This document shows, piece after piece, positions 37,000-46,305 of a DNA stretch of 64,000 nucleotides; position 1 is the first letter of the stretch; each line of letters starts with the position of its first letter. This stretch comes from Bradyrhizobium iriomotense (GTDB lineage: Bacteria; Pseudomonadota; Alphaproteobacteria; Rhizobiales; Xanthobacteraceae): contig NZ_JAFCJZ010000001.1 in NCBI RefSeq assembly GCF_018130765.1, positions 372,001 to 436,000 of the forward strand, written 5' to 3'. The translations under genes and the position numbers were made by a program. The notes below the pieces were generated by a model. It did no database searches and had not been told where the DNA came from. It saw nothing but the letters and a program-made list of their open reading frames with translations.

Positions 37000-38235
37000 C
37001 TATTGGCTGCGCTCGTGGCCGACCTCGCCGGTGATGACGTCGCCGAACAGCTCCCAGGCCTGCCCGTTGAAGCGCATCAGCTGCATCTGCTCGATCGGAA
37101 AATAGTCGTCGGGCGAGGTGTTGACCATGATGCCCGGCAGCATCAGATCGGTGTGGAAATCCTTCAGATTGGCGGCCTGCTTCATGACGTTCTCGCGGGT
37201 GAGATTGTCGCCGCACTGCTTCAGCACCTGCGCCATCGCCTCGGCCTGGACGTAGCCGTAGATGTTGTTGGAATTGGCCTTGTCGCCGTCGGGATAATAT
37301 TTGTCCATGAACGCGCGCCATTTGACCACCGCCGGATCCTTGTCCCAGGTCGGATCGGTCGGGTCCTTCAGATACACCGTCGAAATGATGTCCTTGGCGT
37401 AGTCGAGCCCGGCGGGCTTCAGCACCGAGGCGACCGAGGTTGCGGTGTTGGCGAGAAAGAACTTCGGCTTCCAGCCGAGCTCGCCCACTTTCCGGATCGC
37501 CTGCGCCGAGCCTTTCGGTGCGGCCCAAGAGAAGAAGATGTCGGCGCCGGAATCGTGCAGCGCCACGATCTGCGAGTCGATCGAGGGGTCGCTGACCTCG
37601 TAGGACTTGTCGGCGATGATCATGTTCGCCTTGTCGCCGAGCCCGTCCTTCAGGCCCTTGAACTGGTCCTTCCCGGCATCGTCGTTCTGCCAGAACACCG
37701 CGATCTTGCCGTTCGGAAAATTGTCGCGGATGTACTTTGCGTAGATCCGCCCCTCGCTCTGATAGTTCGGCTGGAAACCCATGGTCCACGGAAAATTCCT
37801 GGGGTCGCCGAACTTGGTACCGCCGGAGGCGACGAAGAGCTGCGGCACCTTCTTGGCGTTCATGTATTTCATGATCGCGGAGTTCGAGGGCGTGCCGAGC
37901 GGCTGGAAGATCAAGAGCACCTCGTCGCTCTCGACCAGCTTGCGCGCCTGCTCGATCGCCTTCGGCGGCGAATAGGCGTCGTCATAGCTGATGAAATTGA
38001 TCTTGCGGCCGTTGATGCCGCCCTCATCGTTGATCATCCTGAAGAAGGCGGCCTCGGTCTTCCCGATCACGCCATAGGACGACGCCGGCCCGCTATAGGG
38101 CATGATGTTGCCGATCCTGATCTCGGTGTCGGAAGCGCCGGGGTCGTATGTCTTCTGCGCCGAGGCCGGAGTCGCGGCGAGCGCTCCGGCAGCAAGCATG
38201 GCGAGGGCAGCGAGATTCTTGCGACGACCCGGCAT
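37000..38235 (-). CDS. Branched-chain amino acid-type ABC substrate-binding protein
   Basis: Periplasmic type I binding protein of 411 residues with a clear signal peptide cleaved after ASA (residue 26). It continues IRIGNIMPYSGPASSYGVIGK, the start of the LivK-like fold. The matching permease and ATPase genes are not nearby, so it is an orphan component. The ATG follows GGGGAGAGAACG, a strong ribosome binding site. Members in rhizobia bind amino acids, aromatic acids or amides; the ligand here is unknown. Confidence 0.93.
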   Translation of the reverse strand: MPGRRKNLAALAMLAAGALAATPASAQKTYDPGASDTEIRIGNIMPYSGPASSYGVIGKTEAAFFRMINDEGGINGRKINFISYDDAYSPPKAIEQARKLVESDEVLLIFQPLGTPSNSAIMKYMNAKKVPQLFVASGGTKFGDPRNFPWTMGFQPNYQSEGRIYAKYIRDNFPNGKIAVFWQNDDAGKDQFKGLKDGLGDKANMIIADKSYEVSDPSIDSQIVALHDSGADIFFSWAAPKGSAQAIRKVGELGWKPKFFLANTATSVASVLKPAGLDYAKDIISTVYLKDPTDPTWDKDPAVVKWRAFMDKYYPDGDKANSNNIYGYVQAEAMAQVLKQCGDNLTRENVMKQAANLKDFHTDLMLPGIMVNTSPDDYFPIEQMQLMRFNGQAWELFGDVITGEVGHERSQ

Positions 38236-38343
38236 CGTTCTCTCCCCTATGTTTTGTAGTCTTGTTTTGCGGAGAGTGTCGCAAGCAGACTCGCGGCTGG
38301 CAAGCGCGACGATTTTCCGTAGCGTGAAACGTTGGCGCGGAAC

Positions 38344-39267
38344 TTACGCGACGCGGCGCAGCAAACCGAGCGCGCGCCCGTCAATCACCAGCAACGCGCT
38401 GCCGATGACGATCGCGCCCGCGATCTCTCGCGCGGAGATCGGCTCGCCCAGCACCAGCCAGCCCAGCAGGATGGCGGTAACGGGAATGAGCAGCGTCACC
38501 AGCATGACATTGGTCGCGCCCGAGCGCCGAATGATTTGAAAGAAGACAATGTAAGCGAGCGCCGTTGAAAGCGCAGCGAGACCAAGAACGGCCAGCCAGG
38601 TCGCGACGCCCGGCATTGGCAGATGCCATGGCTGCTCCACCACGCCGGCAACGACCACCATCATCACCGTGGACGCCATCAATTGAAACGTCGCCGTTCC
38701 CAGCGGCGGCGAGTCCTTGAGCAGCCGCCGCGCCGCCAGTGCTGCAAAGCCGTAGCTGAGGGCGCCTGCGAGGCAAAGCAGGATGCCGAGCCCCTGCCCC
38801 GGCCGCGTCTCAATGCCCCAGCCGCGCAGGATGACCACGCCGACCACGCCCAGCGCAACGCCGGCAACGCGCCGCATCTGCAACGCTCCCTCGCCAGCCG
38901 CGGCCATGACGATCACCGTGAACAACGGTGTGGTGGCATTCAGGATCGAGGCAAGCCCGCTCGGAACAAAAGTCTGGCCGATCACGATCAGCGAGAACGG
39001 GATGACATTGTTGAGCAGCCCGATCGCGACGAACGGCTTCCAGCCCATCATACCCTTGGGAAGGCCGATACCCTGCGCGCGCAGCAACGGAAGCAGAATG
39101 GCGGCACCGAGCACGACGCGCAAAAACACCAGCGTCAGCGGCGGCAATTCCCGCAAGGCCGCGCCGTTGAAGAAGAACGAGCCGCCCCAGAGGACGGAGA
39201 GCACAGCGAGCAGCGACCAGTCTCGCGCGTCGATCCGGTTGTCGTTTGGGGGCATGGCGTCTCGCAT
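38344..39267 (-). CDS. EamA/DMT superfamily transporter
   Basis: Inner-membrane protein of 307 residues with ten predicted helices in two EamA repeats. The first repeat begins LLAVLSVLWGGSFFFNGAAL. The second ends with LLIPVTAILLGWLVLGEPISAREIAGAIVI, where PVTAILLGWLVLGE is a family hallmark. It probably exports a metabolite such as an amino acid. The start was set at the ATG at 39267 with AGGTTGGA upstream; an ATG four codons later is also possible. Confidence 0.87.
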   Translation of the reverse strand: MRDAMPPNDNRIDARDWSLLAVLSVLWGGSFFFNGAALRELPPLTLVFLRVVLGAAILLPLLRAQGIGLPKGMMGWKPFVAIGLLNNVIPFSLIVIGQTFVPSGLASILNATTPLFTVIVMAAAGEGALQMRRVAGVALGVVGVVILRGWGIETRPGQGLGILLCLAGALSYGFAALAARRLLKDSPPLGTATFQLMASTVMMVVVAGVVEQPWHLPMPGVATWLAVLGLAALSTALAYIVFFQIIRRSGATNVMLVTLLIPVTAILLGWLVLGEPISAREIAGAIVIGSALLVIDGRALGLLRRVA

Positions 39268-39393
39268 TGACGATCCAACCTGCTGCCTAAGCCAGCACGG
39301 CAAGGCAGAGCCACCCGATTTCCGATGAAGTTTGGAATTCCCGTGTGCGGAAGAGATAGGGCGAACACGGCTGCCCCTTATCGATGTGTCTGG

Positions 39394-40275
39394 CTAGGAT
39401 GGCTTCTTCGGCCGCGATACCAGCTCGATCATCTTGCCTTCATCGTCATCCGGCATCACCGCTTTCGCCTGCGCGTAGGCCTCGACCGCGGCGCACGCGA
39501 CCAGCGGCTTACCCGCAAGCAAGCTCTCGGCTAGCTTCACGGCATAGGCGGCATCCTTGTGCCGCAGCGCTGCGGTGAAGGTCGCGCCGCTGAAATCGCG
39601 GGCGACCATGCGCTTCGAGTGACGCTGCACCTGCGGGCTTGCGGCGACGCCGGCCTGGATCGACTCCAGCACGAGGTTCATGTCGAGCCCGGCCTGCTCG
39701 GCGATGGCAAGGCCCTCGGCGAGGCCGGCGATCTGGATCGCGCCCATCAGATTGTTGATGAGCTTGTAGACGGTGCCGGAGCCGACCGCGCCGAAATGGC
39801 GGATGGTCGAGCCGATCGGTTCGAGGAACGGGCGGGCACGTTCGAGATCGGCGGCATCGGCGCCGACCAACAGCGTCAGTTTTCCCGCCGCTGCCGCATC
39901 CGGCAATCCGGTCACGGGGCAATCGATATAGATCAGCCCGCGCGCATTGAGCTCGCGGCCCATCTCGCGGGCGTGGTCATAGGAGACGGTGGAGCACTCG
40001 ATCGCGATGGAGCCGGCCTTGGCCGTCTTGGCGGCGCCCTCGGGTCCAAGCCAGACTGCGCGTGAGGCTTCGTCGTCGGCAACCATGGTTACGACCGCAT
40101 CGGCATCGATCGCGGCATCTTCCGGCGAGGTCGCCCAATGCGCGCCGCGCGCGATCAGATCCTCCGCCTTGGCCTTGCTGCGATTCCACAGCGTCACCGT
40201 GAAGCCGGCATCGAGATAGCGGCTGGCCATCCCGTGGCCCATCCGTCCAAGCCCGATGAAGGCGACGCGGGGCAT
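39394..40275 (-). CDS. NAD(P)-dependent beta-hydroxyacid dehydrogenase-like protein
   Basis: Cytoplasmic oxidoreductase of the 3-hydroxyisobutyrate dehydrogenase family, 293 residues. The Rossmann motif FIGLGRMGHGMA is at residues 6-17 and the catalytic lysine is K171 in VYKLINNLM. The usual substrate motif DAPVSGG is altered to DCPVTGLPDAA, so the substrate may differ from the named family members. It starts two bases after the prfB stop and is probably co-transcribed with it. Confidence 0.88.
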   Translation of the reverse strand: MPRVAFIGLGRMGHGMASRYLDAGFTVTLWNRSKAKAEDLIARGAHWATSPEDAAIDADAVVTMVADDEASRAVWLGPEGAAKTAKAGSIAIECSTVSYDHAREMGRELNARGLIYIDCPVTGLPDAAAAGKLTLLVGADAADLERARPFLEPIGSTIRHFGAVGSGTVYKLINNLMGAIQIAGLAEGLAIAEQAGLDMNLVLESIQAGVAASPQVQRHSKRMVARDFSGATFTAALRHKDAAYAVKLAESLLAGKPLVACAAVEAYAQAKAVMPDDDEGKMIELVSRPKKPS

Positions 40276-40277
40276 GG

Positions 40278-41409
40278 CTAGTCCACGTCCTCGATGTCGC
40301 CGCTCGTGGTGCCGAAGGCGCGCTGCGCCAAGGTCGCGGCCATGAACTCGTCGAGATCGCCGCCGAGCACGCCCGATGTGTCGGAGGTCTGCACGCCCGT
40401 GCGCAGATCCTTCACCATCTGATAGGGTTGCAGCACGTAGGAACGGATCTGGTGACCCCAGCCGATATCGGTCTTGGCGGCCTGGTCGGCGGCGGCCTTC
40501 TCCTCGCGCTTCTTCAGCTCGATCTCGTAGAGGCGCGCGCGCAGCATGTCCCAGGCCTGGGCCCGGTTCTTGTGCTGCGAGCGGCCGGCCTGGCAGACCA
40601 CGGCAACGCCGGTCGGGATGTGCGTCAGGCGCACCGCGGATTCGGTTTTGTTGACGTGCTGGCCGCCGGCGCCGCCCGAACGCATGGTGTCGGTGCGGAC
40701 GTCGGATTCCTTGATGTCGATCTTGATGCTGTCGTCGATGACGGGGAAGACCTGCACGCTCGAGAACGAGGTATGCCGCCGCGCATTGGAATCGAACGGC
40801 GAGATGCGCACGAGGCGATGCACGCCCGCTTCCGTCTTCAGCCAGCCATAGGCGTTGTGACCGGAGACCTGGATGGTCGCGGACTTGATGCCGGCCTCTT
40901 CGCCCTCGGACTCTTCGAGGTACTCGACCTTGAAGCCATGTGTTTCGGCCCAGCGCGTGTACATGCGTAAGAGCATCTGCGCCCAGTCCTGGCTCTCGGT
41001 GCCGCCGGCGCCGGCATGGACTTCGAGATAGGAATCGAAGCGGTCGGCTTCGCCCGACAGCAGCGCCTCGAGCTCGCGCCGGGCGACTTCCTTCTTCAGG
41101 TTCTTCAGCGCAGCTTCGGCTTCGGCAACGACGCCGTCATCGCCCTCGGCCTCGCCGAGTTCGATCATGCCGATGTCGTCTTCGAGCTCCTGCTCGACCT
41201 TGCCGATACCCGAGAGCGAATCCTCAAGCGAGGTGCGCTCCTGCATCAGCTTCTGGGCCTTCTGGGGATCGTTCCAGAGGTTGGGATCTTCTGCGAGCTT
41301 GTTCAGCTCAGCGAGGCGTGCCGTCGATTTCTCGACGTCAAAGATGCCTCCTCAGCAGCCCGACTGACTGCTTGATCTCTTCTACCAACCGTTCGATTTC
41401 GGCGCGCAT
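40278..41409 (-). CDS. prfB: Peptide chain release factor 2, with programmed +1 frameshift
   Basis: RF2 ends translation at UGA and UAA codons. The gene needs a programmed +1 shift. Frame 0 runs from the ATG at 41409 for 23 codons to CTT and an in-frame TGA (41340-41338); translation then continues in the +1 frame from 41339. The joined product is about 376 residues, the normal RF2 length. It has the stop-recognition SPF tripeptide in [18 protein letters not shown] and the peptidyl-transfer motif GGQ in [15 protein letters not shown]. It lies downstream of mrcA and is tightly linked to the dehydrogenase gene. Confidence 0.96.
41337..41353 (-). other. prfB frameshift signal
   Basis: On the minus strand the site reads AGGAGG, then three bases, then CTTTGAC. 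The internal Shine-Dalgarno-like AGGAGG (41352-41347), the slippery CTT and the TGA followed by C are the same elements used in E. coli prfB. The recoding autoregulates RF2 levels. Confidence 0.95.
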
Positions 41410-41519
41410 GTCGTTCTCTGATCTCGCGGAATCCCGCGTGCAATTCGAGATGGGGATGTAGCGGCGGCGGCTGCAAAGCGCAACCGCCGGAACCGCGATC
41501 ATCCGTCTTGTCCTAAGCC

Positions 41520-44033
41520 TTAGTACAGCCGGCCGGTGCCAGGCTGCATGAAGAAGCCGGAATCCGGCTGCTGCTGCTGCGAAGCCGGCATGCCGCCGCC
41601 GCGCCCGTCAGCATCGGCAACGCCGATGACCGAGTAATTATCCGGCGGCGCCGTACCGGGCTTGAAGGCCTCCAAAATGGTTCCGCCGGTCTCGCCGGGG
41701 CCGGCACGCATGCCGGTCTTGGCGACGACGCGCACCAGCTTGATGCCGGCAGGCACCTTGAACGGAACGGCGGGCTTGTCGGCGAGCGCGAGCTTGAGGA
41801 AATCGCGCGCGATGGGCGCAGCCAGATGGCCACCGGTCGCGGCGTTGCCCTTTCCGAGCGCGCGCGGCTTGTCGTAGCCCATATAGATCGCCACGGCGAC
41901 GTCGGGCGAGAAGCCGACGAACCAGGCGTCCTTCGCTTCGTTGGTGGTGCCGGTCTTGCCGGCGATCGGCTTGCCGACCTCCTTGACCACGGTCGCGGTG
42001 CCGGCCTGGACCACGCCTTCCATCAGCTCGGTGATCTGATAGGCGGTCATGGAGTCCAGCACCTGCTCGCGGCGGTCGATCAGCTGCGGCTCGTTCTGGT
42101 TCTTCCAGCCGCCCGGCGCGTCGCAGCCGCGGCATTCGCGCTGGTCGTGCTTGAAGATGGTGTGGCCGTAGCGATCCTGGATACGGTCGATCAGCGTCGG
42201 CTTCACGCGGCGGCCGCCATTGGCGAGCATCGAATAGGCCGTGACCATGCGCATCGCCGTCGTCTCGCCGGCGCCGAGCGCGTAGGACAGATAGTTCGGC
42301 AGCTCGTCATAGACGCCGAAGCGGCGGGCATATTCGCCGATCAAGGGCATGCCGATGTCCTGCGCGAGGCGCACCGTCACGGTGTTGAGCGACTGCCGCA
42401 GCGCGTTGCGCAGCGTCACCGGTCCCTGGAACTTGCCCGAGGAGAAGTTTTCCGGCCGCCATACGCCCGCGCCCTGGCCCTGGTCGATTTCGATCGGCGC
42501 GTCGAGCACGACGGTCGAGGGCGTGTAGCCGTTGTCGAGCGCGGCCGAATAGACGATCGGCTTGAAGGACGAACCCGGCTGCCGGTAGGCCTGCGTGGCG
42601 CGGTTGAACTGGCTCTGGTCGAACGAGAAGCCGCCGACCATCGCGAGCACGCGGCCGGTCCAGGGGTCCATCACCACCATCGCGCCGGACACTTCGGGGA
42701 TCTGGCGCAAACGGTACTGGCCTTCGACCGGCTGTCCCTCCTTGCTGTAGAGGGGATCGGCATAGATCACATCGCCGGGCGCAAGCACCTGCGCCACCGA
42801 GGTCGGCGTCTTGCCCTTGGCGTTGCCCTGGGCCGCCCTCGCCCAGCGCACGCCGTCGAGCGTGACGAGACCGGTCTCGCGCTGCTTGCTGATGGCACCA
42901 CCGAGTTCGCGGCTCGGCTGGAAGCCGATGCGCGCCGACTGGTCGCTGGTCTCCAGCACCACCGCCATGCGCCACGGCGAGATGTCCGACAGCGACTTGA
43001 TCTCGGCGAGCTTCACGCCCCAATCGCCGGAGATATCGAGCTTGCTCATGCCGCCGCGATAGCCCTGCTGCTCGTCATAGTTCACGAGGCCCGAGACCAT
43101 GGTCTTGCGCGCCATGACCTGGATCTTCGGATCCAGCGTGGTGCGGACGGAGAGACCACCCTCGTACAGCTTCTTCTCGCCATACCGCTCGAAGATGTCG
43201 CGGCGGACCTCCTCGGCGAAATATTCGCCGGCGAAGGTGTGGGCGCCGCCCGAACGGTTGGTGACGGCCAGCGGCTCCTTGCGCGACTTGTCGGCGTCGG
43301 CCTGCTTGATCCAGCCGTTCTCCAGCAGACGGTCGATGACGTAGTTGCGGCGCTCGATGGCGCGGTCGCGGTTACGGACCGGATGCAGCGTCGCCGGCAT
43401 CTTCGGCAACGCCGCCAGATAGGACGCTTCCGCCACCGTCAGCTCGTTCACCGATTTGTCGAAATAGACCAGCGAGGCGGCCGCGATGCCGTAAGCTCCG
43501 AGGCCGAGATAGATCTCGTTCAGGTACAGCTCGAGGATCTTGTCCTTCGAGTAGGTCTTCTCGATGCGCATCGCCAGCAAGGCTTCCTTGATCTTGCGGG
43601 AGAAGGAGACCTCGTTGGTCAGCAGGAAGTTCTTGGCGACCTGCTGGGTGATCGTGGAAGCACCCTGCGGACGGCGGTTGGAGCCGAAGTTCTGCAGGTA
43701 GAGCACGCCCGCGCGCGCCATGCCGGTGTAGTCGATGCCGCCATGCTCGTAGAAATTCTTGTCCTCGGCCGCGAGGAAGGCGTTGATCACGAGCTTCGGC
43801 ACCGCCTGGATCGGCAGATATAGCCGCCGCTCCTTGGCGTATTCGCCGAGCAGCGAACCGTCGACCGCGTGGACACGCGTCATCACCGGCGGCTCGTAAT
43901 CCTGAAGCTGAGAGTAGTCCGGCAAGTCCTTGGAGAAATGCCAGATCAGGCCTGCCACGGCCCCGACACCGACAAGGAACACCACTGTTCCCGCGGCGAA
44001 CAGGAAGCCCATGAACCGCACCAGCAAGCGCAT
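41520..44033 (-). CDS. mrcA: Penicillin-binding protein 1A
   Basis: Bifunctional class A penicillin-binding protein of 837 residues that polymerises and cross-links peptidoglycan. It has an N-terminal membrane anchor. The GT51 domain has the catalytic glutamate E90 in AAEDKNFYEHGG and the GASTITQQVAKN motif. An OB-like insert precedes the transpeptidase domain, where the nucleophile S488 lies in PGSSFKP, SLN follows in RQSLNTVTV, and KTGT is in IAGKTGTTNEAKDAWFVG. It lies between amiC and prfB on the same strand. An 8-bp direct repeat ATCAGCCC (44060 and 44071) lies upstream. Confidence 0.95.
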   Translation of the reverse strand: MRLLVRFMGFLFAAGTVVFLVGVGAVAGLIWHFSKDLPDYSQLQDYEPPVMTRVHAVDGSLLGEYAKERRLYLPIQAVPKLVINAFLAAEDKNFYEHGGIDYTGMARAGVLYLQNFGSNRRPQGASTITQQVAKNFLLTNEVSFSRKIKEALLAMRIEKTYSKDKILELYLNEIYLGLGAYGIAAASLVYFDKSVNELTVAEASYLAALPKMPATLHPVRNRDRAIERRNYVIDRLLENGWIKQADADKSRKEPLAVTNRSGGAHTFAGEYFAEEVRRDIFERYGEKKLYEGGLSVRTTLDPKIQVMARKTMVSGLVNYDEQQGYRGGMSKLDISGDWGVKLAEIKSLSDISPWRMAVVLETSDQSARIGFQPSRELGGAISKQRETGLVTLDGVRWARAAQGNAKGKTPTSVAQVLAPGDVIYADPLYSKEGQPVEGQYRLRQIPEVSGAMVVMDPWTGRVLAMVGGFSFDQSQFNRATQAYRQPGSSFKPIVYSAALDNGYTPSTVVLDAPIEIDQGQGAGVWRPENFSSGKFQGPVTLRNALRQSLNTVTVRLAQDIGMPLIGEYARRFGVYDELPNYLSYALGAGETTAMRMVTAYSMLANGGRRVKPTLIDRIQDRYGHTIFKHDQRECRGCDAPGGWKNQNEPQLIDRREQVLDSMTAYQITELMEGVVQAGTATVVKEVGKPIAGKTGTTNEAKDAWFVGFSPDVAVAIYMGYDKPRALGKGNAATGGHLAAPIARDFLKLALADKPAVPFKVPAGIKLVRVVAKTGMRAGPGETGGTILEAFKPGTAPPDNYSVIGVADADGRGGGMPASQQQQPDSGFFMQPGTGRLY

Positions 44034-44281
44034 TATCTGTTTATCCGTTCAAACTCTGGATCAGCCCAGTATCAGCCCCATAGGACCTAAAAACTGGCAC
44101 CCCAAACTGGCGCCAACCTCACGTCGCGAATTCACCGACCTACACAATTACATCAAGGCCGGGCCTAAAGACGCTTGCCGAGCGGGATTCTCTCCGATTC
44201 CGGAACCCCCTGCGGCATTTTTATAAAGCGTCCGCTGTGGCCAAACTAGGGCCTTTGCGGCGGGACGGAAAAACGCCTCTA
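44034..44281. other. Intergenic region between amiC and mrcA
   Basis: About 250 bp without a recognisable gene or RNA. It contains two copies of ATCAGCCC one helical turn apart (period 11 bp) close to mrcA. I could not define a promoter with confidence. Confidence 0.4.
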
Positions 44282-44327
44282 CAATTCGACGATCCCCCCG
44301 GTCGTCAATTCGACGATCCGCCGGTCG
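44282..44327. repeat. Short tandem duplication over the amiC stop
   Basis: CAATTCGACGATCC occurs twice with a 24-bp period, followed by CCCCGGTCG in the first copy and GCCGGTCG in the second. The right-hand copy contains the last codons of amiC and supplies two bases of its stop. Confidence 0.7.
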
Positions 44328-45603
44328 CCGCCAGCCGCTTCGCTAGGAACCCGTCGATCGCCTGCGCCATCGAGCCCACAGCCTTGGACCGCCAGCCCTC
44401 GGAGACCAGGTGCTCGAGGTCGCCCTTGTTGGAGACATAGCCGATCTCGACCAGTACCGAGGGCACGTCGGGGGCCTTCAGCACCCGGAAACCGGCCGAT
44501 TTCAGCGGATGCTTGTGCATCCGCACCGTTGACTTCATTTCGCCCATCAGCAAATGGGCAAAACGGTTTGAAAACGTGCGGGTTTCACGCTGCGTCAGGT
44601 CGATCAGGATGTCGGCGACATCGGTCGGCTCCTCCGCGAGGTTGAAGCCGGCGATCGCGTCCGCTCGGTTTTCGGCGTCGGCCAGGCGCTGGGCCTCGGC
44701 GTCGGAGGCCTTGTCCGACAGCGTATAGATGGTGGCGCCCTGCGCATCGCCCTCGGCCCGCGGCAGCGCATCGGCATGGATCGAGACGAACAGCGCAGCC
44801 TTGAGGTTGCGGGCGACTTTGACCCGGTCATTGAGGGGGATGAAGGTATCGTCGTCGCGCGTCATCACCACGCGGTACTTGCCGGCCTTTTCCAGCCGGT
44901 CGCGCAGCGCACGGCCAAAAGCCAGCACCAGGTTCTTCTCGCTCTCGCCGCTCGATTGCGTGCCGTTGTCGATGCCGCCATGGCCGGGGTCGATCACGAC
45001 GACCGGCCGGCCATCGGCCTTCTGCTGCGGCATTTCCGGGGGCGCCGCCGCGGGAACGGTTGCAGGCGGCGCATCGGCGACCGCAGGCCGCAGCTCGGGG
45101 CGGTTTTCCGGGGCGAGCGACTGCACGAAGGCGGCGCGGTCGACCTCCTCCAGCTCGAGCACGAGCCGGGCGGGCTGACCGTTGGCCGCCTCGAGCACAT
45201 AGGAATTGGCGATTTTGGCCGGCCCGGACAGGTCGAACACGATTCGCGAACCGCCGGGCATGACGAGCCCGTAGCGGAAGGCCTTGACCAGACCCCGCCC
45301 CGCCGCCCCGGTCCCCGCGGGGAGCTGAAAATTGACCTGCGGGACGTCCACCACCACCCGGTACGGGTCGGCGAGCGTCACGGCGCGGAACGTCACGGTC
45401 TGGTCGATGTCGAGGATAAAGCGGGTCTGCTTGCCATCGCCGGCCAGACGGGCGCCCGAGGCGACTGGAAAATTTGCTGCCGCAGCAGAGGGTTGCGATC
45501 GGCTTTCGGCTGCGCTCAGGCGCGAGGAATCGGCACATGGCAACGCCGCAGCGCACAACAGCGCGCATCCCAGCAAGACCCTTTGTTTTGCGCGGCTCGC
45601 CAC
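44305..45603 (-). CDS. amiC: N-acetylmuramoyl-L-alanine amidase (AmiC type)
   Basis: Periplasmic zinc amidase that splits the peptide from muramic acid and separates daughter cells at the septum. The 432-residue product has an N-terminal signal, an AMIN localisation domain (about 55-165), a Pro/Ala linker and a C-terminal Amidase_3 domain. Probable zinc ligands are H208 in DPGHGG, E222 in SGESEKN and H276 in SIHAD; the catalytic glutamate lies in VLVEIGYVSN. The start is a GTG at 45603 with GGAGG upstream. A perfect TTAA-N7-TTAA element lies 50 bp upstream. Confidence 0.93.
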   Translation of the reverse strand: MASRAKQRVLLGCALLCAAALPCADSSRLSAAESRSQPSAAAANFPVASGARLAGDGKQTRFILDIDQTVTFRAVTLADPYRVVVDVPQVNFQLPAGTGAAGRGLVKAFRYGLVMPGGSRIVFDLSGPAKIANSYVLEAANGQPARLVLELEEVDRAAFVQSLAPENRPELRPAVADAPPATVPAAAPPEMPQQKADGRPVVVIDPGHGGIDNGTQSSGESEKNLVLAFGRALRDRLEKAGKYRVVMTRDDDTFIPLNDRVKVARNLKAALFVSIHADALPRAEGDAQGATIYTLSDKASDAEAQRLADAENRADAIAGFNLAEEPTDVADILIDLTQRETRTFSNRFAHLLMGEMKSTVRMHKHPLKSAGFRVLKAPDVPSVLVEIGYVSNKGDLEHLVSEGWRSKAVGSMAQAIDGFLAKRLAATGGSSN

Positions 45604-45652
45604 CGTTTTTCCGTGCCTCCGAGCAGCTTTTTAACGCAATAGAACCACAGGG

Positions 45653-45667
45653 TTAATCGATCCTTAA
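45653..45667. promoter_or_regulatory. CtrA-type binding site between amiC and rne
   Basis: TTAATCGATCCTTAA is a perfect TTAA-N7-TTAA, the full CtrA consensus of alphaproteobacteria. It lies 50 bp upstream of the amiC start and about 50 bp upstream of the candidate rne -35. Its placement suits cell-cycle control of the septal amidase. Confidence 0.6.
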
Positions 45668-45715
45668 TAGCAGATCGGCGAAACTCGCTGACTGTGACCG
45701 CCGTGCGACGCTCCC

Positions 45716-45744
45716 TTGCACGGATGGTTCATTCCTCGTATGTA
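45716..45744 (+). promoter_or_regulatory. Candidate rne promoter
   Basis: TTGCAC, a 17-bp spacer and TATGTA form a good sigma-70-like promoter reading toward rne. It would give a leader of about 555 bases. Confidence 0.5.
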
Positions 45745-46305
45745 CGGAATGCTGACGGCCGATATTTCCGGTTGTGTCGCATTCAGCCTCCCGGTGCAGC
45801 GCCGGAGCTCCCAAGGTTTGGGAATTCCAGCGTTTTCCGTTCCCCTCTAAGACCAGCGCGGTGCGCGGCAGCGAGACGGAGCGGGTCAAGCCCCGGCGGC
45901 GGACGGTTTCCGGTTACCACGTTTCCGGGACGGTTCTGACAGCGACGCAACCCATTACCCGGTCCCTTGATCCCAGGGGAACGGTTCGTGATCCCCAAGG
46001 CGAGCGCGCTCGCGCCATGCCTGGCCAGCAGCAACTGATTGAGGGGCGGCCCCGCCGCCCAATGTTTCATACGGGCCGACGCTTGATGCGCCAGACTGTG
46101 CCGACGAACTCTGAAGGACCATTCGCGACGCTGCGGAGTGACAATCCCGCGCGCCGCTGTGGTCCTGAAGCTTCCGGTTCGGCAAGGCGCGAGAGACGGC
46201 GTTTCGGCCTTCCCCTCACCCCCGAATCAGGTGGACCGTCGCGTCACCCGGCAGCGCACATCGCGCCCACGGTCGATCGCGCCCGCCGCCGCCAAGAGTT
46301 AAGAC
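45745..46305 (+). other. Long 5' leader of rne
   Basis: About 560 bp without a convincing coding frame precede RNase E. Several GC-rich hairpins are visible, for example GGCGGCCCCGCCGCC near 46047. Long structured rne leaders act in autoregulation in enterobacteria; a similar role here is inference. Confidence 0.5.

Noticed and set aside
41826..43823. A 665-codon plus-strand frame opposite mrcA
   Set aside because: It is antisense to a full-length penicillin-binding protein with all catalytic motifs. The antisense product is His/Arg/Leu-rich noise.
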